Counted from the stretch's first letter, positions 1 through 5,934 are shown. The stretch: 9,650 nucleotides of DNA from Bacillota bacterium (GCA_019415425.1 DXZF01000361.1:1-9650); one strand, 5' to 3'. The notes: generated by a model not told the origin, from the sequence alone. Program-made: numbers and translations.

Positions 1-364
1 AGCCGCTGGGATCCCCGTACGGGTTGAAGTGGGAAAACGTCGCATCCGGTGCGAGCAGCTTCTCCTTCCAGTCCTCGCTGCTGATGCTCTCGCCCGCATT
101 GGCCGTGATGACCATGCGGTTGCCGGCAAAGATGTAGTACCCATCCGTGAAATCCGGCATCAGCATGGAGGCGATGATGGTGTCGTCGGCCATGACCAGC
201 AGGTCGCACGGCTCCCCGGCCCGGCACTTTCGGATGAGGTCTACGCTGCCACCCGGCACCATGACGGCCGGCAATTCCGGGTGCGCGCTGTCCCACTGCC
301 GGATCGTCTCCTGTACCAGCTGGATGGCCACCCCCGCGGTAAAGATGTGCATGGCTTGTTGCAT
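1..364 (-). CDS. ModA/WtpA-like substrate-binding protein without signal peptide (partial, N-terminal 121 residues)
   Basis: This gene reads leftwards and is cut by the window edge, so only the N-terminal 121 codons are visible. The protein starts MQQAMHIFTAGVAIQLVQE and continues with VMVPGGSVDLIRKC, CDLLVMADDTIIASMLMP, FAGNRMVITAN and, at the cut, HFNPYGDPSG. These match in order the blocks of periplasmic tungstate/molybdate-binding proteins of the WtpA/ModA type (FTAGS, PAGSV, VADYT, FAxNRMV, NPxxDPxGYR). The family normally delivers oxyanions to an ABC importer at the cell surface. The oddity is at the N-terminus: no hydrophobic signal peptide or lipobox is present from this start or from the only in-frame upstream ATG (418), so the protein would be cytoplasmic. 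The serine usual in the first block (AGS) is replaced by valine, while the GGS serine is kept. The start at 364 is chosen for an AGGAGG 8 nt upstream. The ligand is unknown; a sensor or storage role is only a guess. Confidence 0.8.
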   Translation of the reverse strand, partial: MQQAMHIFTAGVAIQLVQETIRQWDSAHPELPAVMVPGGSVDLIRKCRAGEPCDLLVMADDTIIASMLMPDFTDGYYIFAGNRMVITANAGESISSEDWKEKLLAPDATFSHFNPYGDPSG

Positions 365-372
365 GCCTGTTC

Positions 373-378
373 CCTCCT
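373..378 (-). promoter_or_regulatory. Shine-Dalgarno site deciding the start of the binding-protein gene
   Basis: A perfect AGGAGG lies 8 nt before the ATG at 364. The in-frame ATG at 418 has no such site and overlaps the predicted -10 box, so translation should begin at 364. Confidence 0.75.
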
Positions 379-416
379 CTTTGGGCGCTGACGGCCCGTA
401 TGCTTTGGATGGATTC

Positions 417-446
417 ATTTTACCAACGGATACCCGCCGCGCGCAA
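417..446 (-). promoter_or_regulatory. Candidate promoter for the binding-protein gene
   Basis: On the minus strand a TTGCGC box (446-441) is followed after 18 nt by TAAAAT (422-417). Transcription would begin near 410 and give a leader of about 46 nt before the ATG at 364. The -35 match is moderate, so the call rests mainly on position and spacing. Confidence 0.4.
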
Positions 447-482
447 GCGAGATTGAACCCGTGCCCGCACGCGCGCCTTTCA

Positions 483-491
483 TGGTATAAT
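483..491 (+). promoter_or_regulatory. Extended -10 promoter of the C69 peptidase gene
   Basis: TGGTATAAT is a perfect -10 hexamer (486-491) with the TGn extension. No good -35 box lies at 16-18 nt, which is typical of extended -10 promoters. The transcript would start near 498, leaving a short leader that holds the Shine-Dalgarno site at 507-513. Confidence 0.65.
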
Positions 492-521
492 GGATTCATC
501 ATTTGCAAAGGAGCTGAGGCC

Positions 522-1895
522 ATGCTTTCCTGTGATACGTTTGCCGCGCGCGCGGACGCGACGGAGAACGGACAGAACTTTTTTGCCAAAAACAGCGACC
601 GACCGCCGGGCGAAGCGCAGCCGCTGCGCTTTTTCCCCGCTGCCGACCACGCGCCGGGCACCCTGCTGGCCTGTTCGGAGATCGAGATTCCCCAGGCGCC
701 GCACACCTATGCCGTGATCGGCGCACAGCCGTACTGGATCTGGGGGTTTGAGATGGGGCTCAACGAGTGCGGCGTGGTGATCGGCAACGAGGCCGAGGGC
801 TCCAATGAGCCGTCGGACCCCGTCACCGGCCTGTTGGGCATGGATTTGCTGCGCTTGGGCCTGGAGCGCGGGGCCACCGCCTACGAGGCCATGCACGTGA
901 TCATCGACCTCCTGCAGGCCTATGGTCAAAATGCCAACGCGCATCCCAGCCGCGACCGCCGCTACGAGAACAGCTACATGATCGTGGACCGCAACGAGAT
1001 CTGGCTGCTGGAGACGGCCGGCCGGCGCTATGCGGCGCGCCGCATCGACAGCGGCACGGCCGCCATCTCCAACTGCTACTCCATCGGCACGGAGTTTGAC
1101 GAATGCTCGGACGACCTCGCCTCGCACGCGGTGCAACAGCGCTGGATTCGCCCCGACGTGCCGTTTGACTTTGCGCGGGCGTACACAAAGCCCGCGCCCC
1201 GGCAGGCCGCCTCGGTGCCGCGATACCGCCGCCTGCAAAAGCTGTTGGCACAGGTGCAGGGCCGCGTGGGATTTGAAACGGCCCAGGCGGTGCTGCGCGA
1301 CCACTTTGACGGCGAGCTGATCGCCCCGCGCTTTGGCGCGGCAGAGGGCACCTTCACCACCATCTGCATGCACGCCATGAGCGAGGACAACAGCCAGACC
1401 GCCGCATCGCTGCTGACCACGTACGACGCGGTGCTGGGCCCCGTCAGCCGGTACTGCCCCTCCACGCCGTGCACGTCGGTATACCTGCCGGTGTACTGGA
1501 CCGGTTCTTTGCCCGCGTGTATGCAGGCGGCCGGCGCGACGTATGCGCCCGACTCGCTGTGGTGGACGGTGGAGCGGCTCGGCTTTGCCGTACACGTCGA
1601 TTCCGACCGCTTTGCCCCGCAGGTGCGCCCGGAGCTGGACGCGCTGGAGGCGACGCTGCAGCAGCGGGCGCGCGAAGTGGAAGCGCGGGCCACCGCGCTG
1701 TACCGCGCGGGCAAGGACGAGGACGCAAAGGCGCTGCTGAACGCGCTGATGGCCGATGCCTGCGCGCAATTGCAGCACACCTGCAACGCGCTGTACGCGC
1801 AGTTGACCGCGCAGCTGCGCGCAGAGGGCGGGCTGTACGGCGGGCGGGCCGCCACCATGCAGGCGTATGCCGACCGCGTGGGGTTTGCCCTGTAA
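522..1895 (+). CDS. Secernin-like C69 family peptidase (N-terminal nucleophile hydrolase)
   Basis: The 457-residue product begins MLSCDTFAAR, followed by FFAKNSDRP (20-28), FFPAADH, and a YWIWGFEMGLNECGVVIGNE block. These are hallmarks of the secernin branch of peptidase family C69. Members are Ntn hydrolases in which a near N-terminal cysteine, here Cys4, is the nucleophile after removal of the leading residues; dipeptidase activity is known for some C69 members, but substrates of secernin-type bacterial proteins are mostly undefined. Asn184 sits in a conserved-looking NCYSIG segment. The length fits secernins (about 400-460). There is no signal peptide, so the enzyme should be cytosolic. 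The start at 522 is set by AAAGGAG (507-513) with 8 nt spacing; the reading frame stays open further upstream, but that part has no family similarity and runs through the promoter. The gene stands alone between a divergent and a convergent neighbour. The C-terminal third is Ala/Arg/Glu-rich and probably helical. Confidence 0.88.
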   Translation: MLSCDTFAARADATENGQNFFAKNSDRPPGEAQPLRFFPAADHAPGTLLACSEIEIPQAPHTYAVIGAQPYWIWGFEMGLNECGVVIGNEAEGSNEPSDPVTGLLGMDLLRLGLERGATAYEAMHVIIDLLQAYGQNANAHPSRDRRYENSYMIVDRNEIWLLETAGRRYAARRIDSGTAAISNCYSIGTEFDECSDDLASHAVQQRWIRPDVPFDFARAYTKPAPRQAASVPRYRRLQKLLAQVQGRVGFETAQAVLRDHFDGELIAPRFGAAEGTFTTICMHAMSEDNSQTAASLLTTYDAVLGPVSRYCPSTPCTSVYLPVYWTGSLPACMQAAGATYAPDSLWWTVERLGFAVHVDSDRFAPQVRPELDALEATLQQRAREVEARATALYRAGKDEDAKALLNALMADACAQLQHTCNALYAQLTAQLRAEGGLYGGRAATMQAYADRVGFAL

Positions 1896-1914
1896 AATCA
1901 CCCCATACGAAAGA

Positions 1915-1957
1915 CGGGCCCCATCGCCGTTTGAAGCGATGGGGCCCGTTGGCTTTT
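1915..1957 (+). terminator. Rho-independent terminator after the C69 gene
   Basis: A perfect 13-bp stem (1915-1927 with 1936-1948, CGGGCCCCATCGC arm) encloses an 8-nt loop and is followed by TTGGCTTTT. It lies 19 nt after the peptidase stop and 19 nt beyond the convergent lipoprotein stop. It may also stop transcription from the right, although the T-tract on that side is shorter (TCTTTC). Confidence 0.85.
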
Positions 1958-1976
1958 GCTGCGCGGCACGGCGAAA

Positions 1977-2522
1977 TCAACGCACGTGCTGTGTGATCAC
2001 CAGGCTGTACGATTCGCTGTTCGCATCCCTGTACATTTCCAACTGCCCGGACGGCCATTTGACCCACAGCAGGTCGTCCTGCAGCGTGCCGGTCTGCGGG
2101 TCGCCCAGTTGCCGCTCAGGCTCTCCCCACTGCGCCTGCAGCGCGGACGCCGCCGTGCGCACGGCGGCAAGGCATGTATCCCGGTCGCTGCGCAGGACGA
2201 ACCGGAACGACGTGACGGTGTCGTCCCGCTGATCGCCCGAAAAGAGGATCACCAGATCCATCCGCTCCGAGAGGTACTGCACATCCCGATACAACACCGC
2301 CTGCTGCTGCAGCTGGGCGACTGCCGAATCCTCGACGTTGAGCAGCGCTTTCCACTCCGCCTCTTCCGCCGTGTTCGGCTCGCCAAACGTCTCGATCACC
2401 TGCTCCATCGTCATGCCCTGCTGCAACTGCCGCGCCATCTCCTCCCCGTTTGGCGTCTGGCACCCCAGCGCACAGGTTGCCAACAGCGCGGCCAACCATG
2501 CGGTACACAAGCGTTTTTTCAT
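1977..2522 (-). CDS. Small lipoprotein with a BamE/SmpA-like motif
   Basis: The 181-residue product starts MKKRLCTAWLAALLATCALG followed by Cys21. This is a lipoprotein signal: a basic n-region, a hydrophobic core and an ALGC lipobox, so the mature protein should be lipid-anchored at Cys21 on the outer face of the membrane. Residues 33-49 (LQQGMTMEQVIETFGEP) match the N-terminal helix-turn pattern of BamE/SmpA and BLIP-like folds (L..GMT..QV...GEP). The rest contains predicted beta strands ending in YSLVITQHVR; no catalytic motif is visible. In Gram-positive bacteria such proteins are mostly of unknown function. The start at 2522 is preferred because GGGGAG lies 7 nt upstream and the signal peptide begins there. 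The in-frame ATG at 2570 would add 16 basic, non-hydrophobic residues and falls at the predicted transcript start. The gene converges on the C69 gene and has its own promoter. Confidence 0.8.
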   Translation of the reverse strand: MKKRLCTAWLAALLATCALGCQTPNGEEMARQLQQGMTMEQVIETFGEPNTAEEAEWKALLNVEDSAVAQLQQQAVLYRDVQYLSERMDLVILFSGDQRDDTVTSFRFVLRSDRDTCLAAVRTAASALQAQWGEPERQLGDPQTGTLQDDLLWVKWPSGQLEMYRDANSESYSLVITQHVR

Positions 2523-2579
2523 GCGCACGCTCCCCTTCCCCGCGCGGCCATGCAGCCCACGCCGCGCCATTCTCCTTCC

Positions 2580-2608
2580 ACTATCGCCAAAACGTGCGCG
2601 CTTGTCAA
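2580..2608 (-). promoter_or_regulatory. Promoter of the lipoprotein gene
   Basis: A perfect TTGACA (2608-2603) is followed after exactly 17 nt by GATAGT (2585-2580), which matches 4 of 6 consensus positions. Transcription would begin near 2573 and give a leader of about 50 nt. The gene is therefore probably transcribed independently of the small gene upstream. Confidence 0.65.
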
Positions 2609-2623
2609 CCACCCTGTGCCGCT

Positions 2624-2782
2624 TCACTTGACCCTTCGCAGCGCCGGGCGCCGTGCGGCCGCCCTGTCCGCACGGGCGCGCGCCCGTTGCCGCTGTACGC
2701 GCGCATCCCACGCCATGGTCAAAACCACCGTGATCAAACAGAGCACGTAGCCCGCAATCAGCCCATAAAAGCATTGTGCCAT
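2624..2782 (-). CDS. 52-residue single-pass membrane protein, function unknown
   Basis: This short gene encodes a protein starting MAQCFYGLIAGYVLCLITVV. Residues 5-24 form one hydrophobic helix, followed by WDARVQRQRARARAD and an Arg/Ala-rich tail ending RRVK. By the positive-inside rule the basic tail would lie in the cytoplasm. A perfect AGGAGG (2791-2796) sits 8 nt before the ATG, as good as any ribosome site in the window, which is the main support for a real gene. It is divergent from the MarR-MATE operon (162 nt between starts) and lies 101 nt upstream of the lipoprotein gene on the same strand. I do not recognise a family. It could be a small regulator or partner of a membrane complex, but the sequence does not show which. 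The Arg-rich tail could be low-complexity drift in GC-rich DNA. Confidence 0.6.
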   Translation of the reverse strand: MAQCFYGLIAGYVLCLITVVLTMAWDARVQRQRARARADRAAARRPALRRVK

Positions 2783-2871
2783 GCGTTCCGCCTCCTCTTT
2801 GGTGCTTGTACCAAACTGTATGCGCGGGCCCGTCCATTTATGCGCCGGTCTTTTGTATGCATCGTATTACA

Positions 2872-2901
2872 TTGACTGTAATTGCAAACATCTGATATAA
2901 T
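2872..2901 (+). promoter_or_regulatory. Promoter of the marR-MATE operon
   Basis: TTGACT (2872-2877) and a perfect TATAAT (2896-2901) are separated by 18 nt, the best sigma-A-type promoter in the window. Transcription would start near 2908, about 37 nt before the MarR start codon. The DNA here is markedly AT-rich compared with its surroundings. Confidence 0.8.
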
Positions 2902-2919
2902 TGCAACACTAACTGTTAG
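2879..2919. promoter_or_regulatory. Candidate MarR operator: repeated TAATTGCAA plus CTAACTGTTAG palindrome
   Basis: TAATTGCAA occurs twice, at 2879-2887 just after the -35 box and at 2898-2906 across the -10 box, 19 bp apart and so nearly on the same DNA face. Next to the second copy, at the predicted transcript start, is the palindrome CTAACTGTTAG (2909-2919). MarR proteins commonly bind symmetrical AT-rich sites over their own promoter, so autorepression is likely. Which element is bound cannot be told from sequence. Confidence 0.5.
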
Positions 2920-2944
2920 CAACGCAATAAAAGGATGCGATGGC

Positions 2945-3367
2945 ATGTACGAACCGTTCCACGTCCTGCTGCTCAGGACCAAAAACGCCTATGACCGGCA
3001 CCTGCGCCCGCAGATGGCGTCGCTGGAGCTCTCGCCCGGGCAACCCAAAGTGCTGCGCTACCTGTGCGCGCACGACGGGTGCCTGCAGCGCGAGCTGGCC
3101 GCGTACTACGGCATCGAGCCCGCGACCGTCTCCCGCCTGCTGTACGGCATGGAGGAACAGGGGCTCATCGTACGGCGCATCCCGCGCGACAACAAGCGCG
3201 CCGCACAAGTCTTTATCACGCAACAGGGCCGCGAGAAGTTCGCACAGCTGGAGCAAGCCCGCCGCCGCATCGACCAAATGGCGTTTGGCGGGCTGTCCTC
3301 CTCGCAGCGCGAACAGCTGCTGCAGGCGCTGACGCGTGTGCAATCCAATTTGACACAGCAGGACTGA
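2945..3367 (+). CDS. MarR family transcriptional regulator
   Basis: The 140-residue product has the MarR winged-helix layout. An N-terminal dimer helix leads to LSPGQPKVLRYL (29-40), then the recognition region LQRELAAYYGIEPATVSRLL (47-66) and MEEQGLIVRR, the wing RDNKRAAQVFITQQG (81-95) with its basic residues, and C-terminal dimer helices. Family members are dimeric repressors released by small ligands or oxidation. Two cysteines (41 and 46) flank the start of the DNA-binding helix pair and could be redox-active, though this is speculative. The ATG at 2945 is chosen because AAAAGGA (2929-2935) is 9 nt upstream and the -10 box is at a proper distance; the frame is open further left but runs into the promoter. 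A MATE exporter gene starts 14 nt after the stop, so this protein most likely controls that exporter and itself. Confidence 0.92.
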   Translation: MYEPFHVLLLRTKNAYDRHLRPQMASLELSPGQPKVLRYLCAHDGCLQRELAAYYGIEPATVSRLLYGMEEQGLIVRRIPRDNKRAAQVFITQQGREKFAQLEQARRRIDQMAFGGLSSSQREQLLQALTRVQSNLTQQD

Positions 3368-3381
3368 GAAAGGGGTTTTCC

Positions 3382-4797
3382 ATGGAACGACAGGAGAGAG
3401 AGCACAAGCAGTTTTTGCGCATGACGCAGACGCCCATCCCCAAGCTGATCAGCACGCTGGCCGTGCCCACCATCATCAGCATGATGGTCACCGCGGTCTA
3501 CAACATGGCGGACACGTTTTTCGTCTCGCAGCTGGGCACCAGCGCCGCGGGCGCGGTGGGCGTCGTCTTTTCGCTGATGACCATCATCCAGGCCATTGGC
3601 TTTATGATCGGCATGGGGTCGGGCAGCCTGATCTCGGGGCTGTTGGGCCAGCGCAAGCAGCACCAGGCCGACGTCGTGGCCTCCACCGGCTTCTATCTGT
3701 CGCTGGTGTGCGGCGCCGTGATCATGGTGCTGGGGCTGGCGTTGATGGACCCGCTGATGCGCCTTTTGGGCGCCACGCCCACGATTTTGCCCTACGCGCG
3801 CGACTACGCACAGTACATCCTGTACGGCGCGCCGTTCATGTGCGCCTCATTCGTGCTCAACAACGTGCTGCGCGCAGAGGGAAAGGCCACGCTGGCCATG
3901 ATCGGCATCTCGGCGGGCGGCATCCTGAACATCGTACTGGACCCGCTGTTCATCTTCACCTTTGACATGGGCATCGCCGGGGCGGCCATTGCCACCATCC
4001 TGAGCCAGTTCATCAGCTTCTGCATGCTGCTCAGCTGCTTTCTGGCAAAGCGCAGCACGCTCTCGCTGCGGCCGCGCAACACCTCGCGCCACTTTGACGT
4101 GTACCAGAACATCCTCACCACCGGCTTCCCCTCCTTTTGCCGGCAGGGGCTGGCCAGCATCGCCACCGCCGTGCTCAACTCCAAAGCCGGCCTGTACGGG
4201 GATGCGGCCGTGGCCGCCATGTCCATCGTCAACCGCATCTTTATGCTGGTGTTCTCGGTGATGCTGGGCTTTGGGCAGGGGTTCCAGCCGGTGTGCGGCT
4301 ACAACTACGGCGCCAAACAGTACGACCGCGTCAAGCACGCCATCCTCTTCACGCTCAAGACCGGCATCGTGCTGATGACCGTGCTGGGCATTGTGGGGTA
4401 CCTGGTCGCGCCGCAGGTGATCTCCTGGTTCCGCCGCGAGGACGCCGAAGTGATCGCCATCGGGTGCTATGCCCTGCGCGCACAGTGCCTGGTGCTGCCG
4501 CTGTTCCCGCTGTGCACGGTGTGCAACATGACCTTTCAGGTGCTGGGCAAGAAGATCCCGGCCACGGTGCTGGCCGCGGCGCGGCAGGGCTTGTTCTTCC
4601 TGCCGCTGATCCTGATCCTGCCGCCGCTGATCGGCCTTCGCGGCGTACAGCTGACGCAGCCGCTCGCCGACGTGCTGACCATGCTGTGCAGCCTGCTGTT
4701 CTTCGTGCCGTTCATGCGCGAGCTCAACGGGCTGATCGCACAGCAGCAGGCGCCCAAGGAGGAGGCGTTTGCGCCCGCGCCACACGAGGCCGGATGA
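3382..4797 (+). CDS. MATE family efflux transporter
   Basis: The 471-residue product is a polytopic membrane protein of the usual MATE length with about 12 predicted helices in two homologous halves. Signature segments include TLAVPTIISMMVTAVYNMAD (25-44), the loop NVLRAEGKAT (161-170), and in the second half GFGQGFQPVCGYNYGAKQYD (296-315) and FQVLGKKIPAT (385-395). MATE proteins export cationic drugs, dyes or metabolites using a sodium or proton gradient; the ion cannot be assigned here. The start at 3382 has AAAGGGG (3369-3375) 6 nt upstream and lies 14 nt after the MarR stop. The arrangement resembles mepR-mepA of Staphylococcus, where the MarR protein represses the exporter. The C-terminal 20 residues are a hydrophilic Ala/Glu/Pro tail. 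A strong terminator follows, closing the two-gene operon. Confidence 0.93.
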   Translation: MERQEREHKQFLRMTQTPIPKLISTLAVPTIISMMVTAVYNMADTFFVSQLGTSAAGAVGVVFSLMTIIQAIGFMIGMGSGSLISGLLGQRKQHQADVVASTGFYLSLVCGAVIMVLGLALMDPLMRLLGATPTILPYARDYAQYILYGAPFMCASFVLNNVLRAEGKATLAMIGISAGGILNIVLDPLFIFTFDMGIAGAAIATILSQFISFCMLLSCFLAKRSTLSLRPRNTSRHFDVYQNILTTGFPSFCRQGLASIATAVLNSKAGLYGDAAVAAMSIVNRIFMLVFSVMLGFGQGFQPVCGYNYGAKQYDRVKHAILFTLKTGIVLMTVLGIVGYLVAPQVISWFRREDAEVIAIGCYALRAQCLVLPLFPLCTVCNMTFQVLGKKIPATVLAAARQGLFFLPLILILPPLIGLRGVQLTQPLADVLTMLCSLLFFVPFMRELNGLIAQQQAPKEEAFAPAPHEAG

Positions 4798-4821
4798 GGC
4801 GTTTGCCTCTTTCCCCCCTTT

Positions 4822-4853
4822 GCCACAGGCCCTTGCGGCCTGTGGCCTTTTTT
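4822..4853 (+). terminator. Rho-independent terminator of the marR-MATE operon
   Basis: A perfect 10-bp stem, GCCACAGGCC (4822-4831) with GGCCTGTGGC (4837-4846), has a 5-nt loop and is followed directly by CTTTTTT. It begins 24 nt after the MATE stop codon. Confidence 0.92.
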
Positions 4854-4858
4854 CCCCC

Positions 4859-4899
4859 GCAAGGGCGGGCCGCACGTGCCTGTGCACAATTGCCCTTGC
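4859..4899. repeat. Inverted repeat GCAAGGGC / GCCCTTGC upstream of the ppx promoter
   Basis: GCAAGGGC (4859-4866) and its complement GCCCTTGC (4892-4899) flank 25 nt that contain a smaller GCAC/GTGC pairing. GCCCTTGC occurs a third time at 4829-4836, within the loop side of the preceding terminator. There is no T-tract, so it is not a second terminator. It lies 64 nt upstream of the predicted ppx -10 box and could be an operator or chance similarity. Confidence 0.35.
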
Positions 4900-4959
4900 A
4901 CCTTCCGACAAAAAGTTACCGTCTTTTTACACAACCTTCACATACGCAGCTGCGGTGCG

Positions 4960-4977
4960 TGGTATGATAAAAAAAAA
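4960..4977 (+). promoter_or_regulatory. Extended -10 promoter with a nine-A tract at the predicted start, for ppx-ppk1
   Basis: TGGTATGAT (4960-4968) is an extended -10 element, similar to the one before the C69 gene. It is followed immediately by nine A residues (4969-4977), where the transcript is expected to start. The best -35 candidate, TTCACA (4937-4942), is 20 nt away and thus weak. The leader to the TTG start would be about 40 nt. Confidence 0.55.
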
Positions 4978-5013
4978 GCTTTGATTCACTTCCAACAGGG
5001 GGCGTATTGACTC

Positions 5014-5934
5014 TTGATTTATGGCGTCATCGATATCGGTTCCAACACCATCCGTCTCTCGCTGTACCAGTACGAGGGCGGCGCACAGATTCAGCGGCTG
5101 CTCAACCACAAGACCATGGCGGGGCTGGCCAGCTACATCGAAGAGGGGCACATGACGCTTGAGGGCATCCGCGTGGCGTGCCGGACGCTGGCCGCCGAAC
5201 AGCAGATTTTGCAGAACCTGGGCGTGCGCGCGTACTACGCCTTTGCCACGGCGCCGCTGCGCAACATCGACAACGCAGAGGAAGTGAAAAACGCCATCTA
5301 CGCACACACCGGCATTCCCGTGGACGTGCTTTCCGGCGAAGAGGAGGCGCGGCTGGACTTTGTGGGCGCCACGCACGCGCTCACGTACCGCGACGGGCTG
5401 CTGGCCGATATCGGCGGCGGCAGCACCGAGCTGGTGCCGTTTGCCGATGGTGAAATGCGCGGCACGTTCAGCATGCCGGTCGGCTCGCTGAACCTGTACA
5501 GCAAATACGTCTGCGGGCTGTTGCCCACCCAGAAGGAGCGCAGCAGCATCCAGAAGGCCGTGGCCGCGCAGCTGCAGCGCATCGCGCTGCCCGAGGGCGC
5601 CTATGCCAACCTGTGCGGCGTGGGCGGCACCATTCGCGCCGCCGGACGGCTGTGCCGGCGCATGTACGGGATTGACCCGGATGCGGGCATCGAGAGCGGC
5701 GCCATCGCCTCGCTGCTGCGCGATCTGCGCGCCTCCAACCCCCAGTCCATCAAGCGCATCCTGCAGGCCGCACCCGAGCGCGTGCACACCATCGTGCCGG
5801 GGCTGATCGTGCTGCAGCACATCCTCAAGACCTTTTCGGTACAGACCATCCACATCAGTCCGTACGGTGTGCGCGAGGGATATCTGACACACCGCATCCT
5901 CAAGGAGGGCGCCTTCCATGCATCCCAGGCATGA
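5014..5934 (+). CDS. ppx: Exopolyphosphatase, Ppx/GppA family (TTG start)
   Basis: The 306-residue product has the ordered blocks of the Ppx/GppA branch of the ASKHA phosphatases: the first phosphate loop DIGSNTIRL (7-15), ATAPLRN (78-84), SGEEEARL (107-114) with the family's catalytic glutamate probably Glu110, the second phosphate loop ADIGGGSTEL (131-140), VGGTIRA (203-209), and SPYGVREGYL near the C-terminus. The family hydrolyses terminal phosphates from polyphosphate or the 5'-phosphate of pppGpp. The short length means only the two ASKHA domains are present, without the C-terminal HD-like domain of E. coli Ppx. Translation must begin at TTG 5014: a stop lies two codons upstream in frame, the next ATG would remove the phosphate loop, and AGGGGG (4997-5002) is 11 nt away. 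The last 17 nt overlap ppk1. GppA-type or mixed activity cannot be excluded, but the ppk1 partner favours polyphosphate. Confidence 0.88.
   Translation: MIYGVIDIGSNTIRLSLYQYEGGAQIQRLLNHKTMAGLASYIEEGHMTLEGIRVACRTLAAEQQILQNLGVRAYYAFATAPLRNIDNAEEVKNAIYAHTGIPVDVLSGEEEARLDFVGATHALTYRDGLLADIGGGSTELVPFADGEMRGTFSMPVGSLNLYSKYVCGLLPTQKERSSIQKAVAAQLQRIALPEGAYANLCGVGGTIRAAGRLCRRMYGIDPDAGIESGAIASLLRDLRASNPQSIKRILQAAPERVHTIVPGLIVLQHILKTFSVQTIHISPYGVREGYLTHRILKEGAFHASQA
5902..5908 (+). promoter_or_regulatory. Shine-Dalgarno site of ppk1 inside the ppx coding region
   Basis: AAGGAGG lies within the last codons of ppx, 9 nt before the ppk1 ATG at 5918. It fixes that start and implies that ribosomes finishing ppx can hand over to ppk1. 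An ATG at 5931 overlapping the ppx stop is in another frame. Confidence 0.75.

Noticed and set aside
365..418. Longer start for the binding-protein gene at ATG 418
   Set aside because: It lacks a Shine-Dalgarno site, overlaps the predicted -10 box, and the 18 added residues are not a signal peptide.
147..521. N-terminal extension of the C69 gene
   Set aside because: The frame is open but overlaps the divergent binding-protein gene and crosses the promoter at 483-491. Family similarity begins at the Cys4 region.
480..1901. Long antisense open frame opposite the C69 gene
   Set aside because: Its product is rich in Arg, Gln and Val with no recognisable motif, as expected for the complement of a GC-rich gene. 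The plus-strand frame has a promoter, a Shine-Dalgarno site and clear family motifs.
2523..2837. N-terminal extension of the lipoprotein gene up to 2837
   Set aside because: It would read through the small membrane-protein gene in another frame and through the TTGACA promoter, and would bury the lipoprotein signal inside the protein.
3064..3381. N-terminal extension of the MATE gene into marR
   Set aside because: The added residues are the out-of-frame reading of marR and are Arg/Ala-rich. The ATG at 3382 has a good ribosome site and begins a normal MATE N-terminus.
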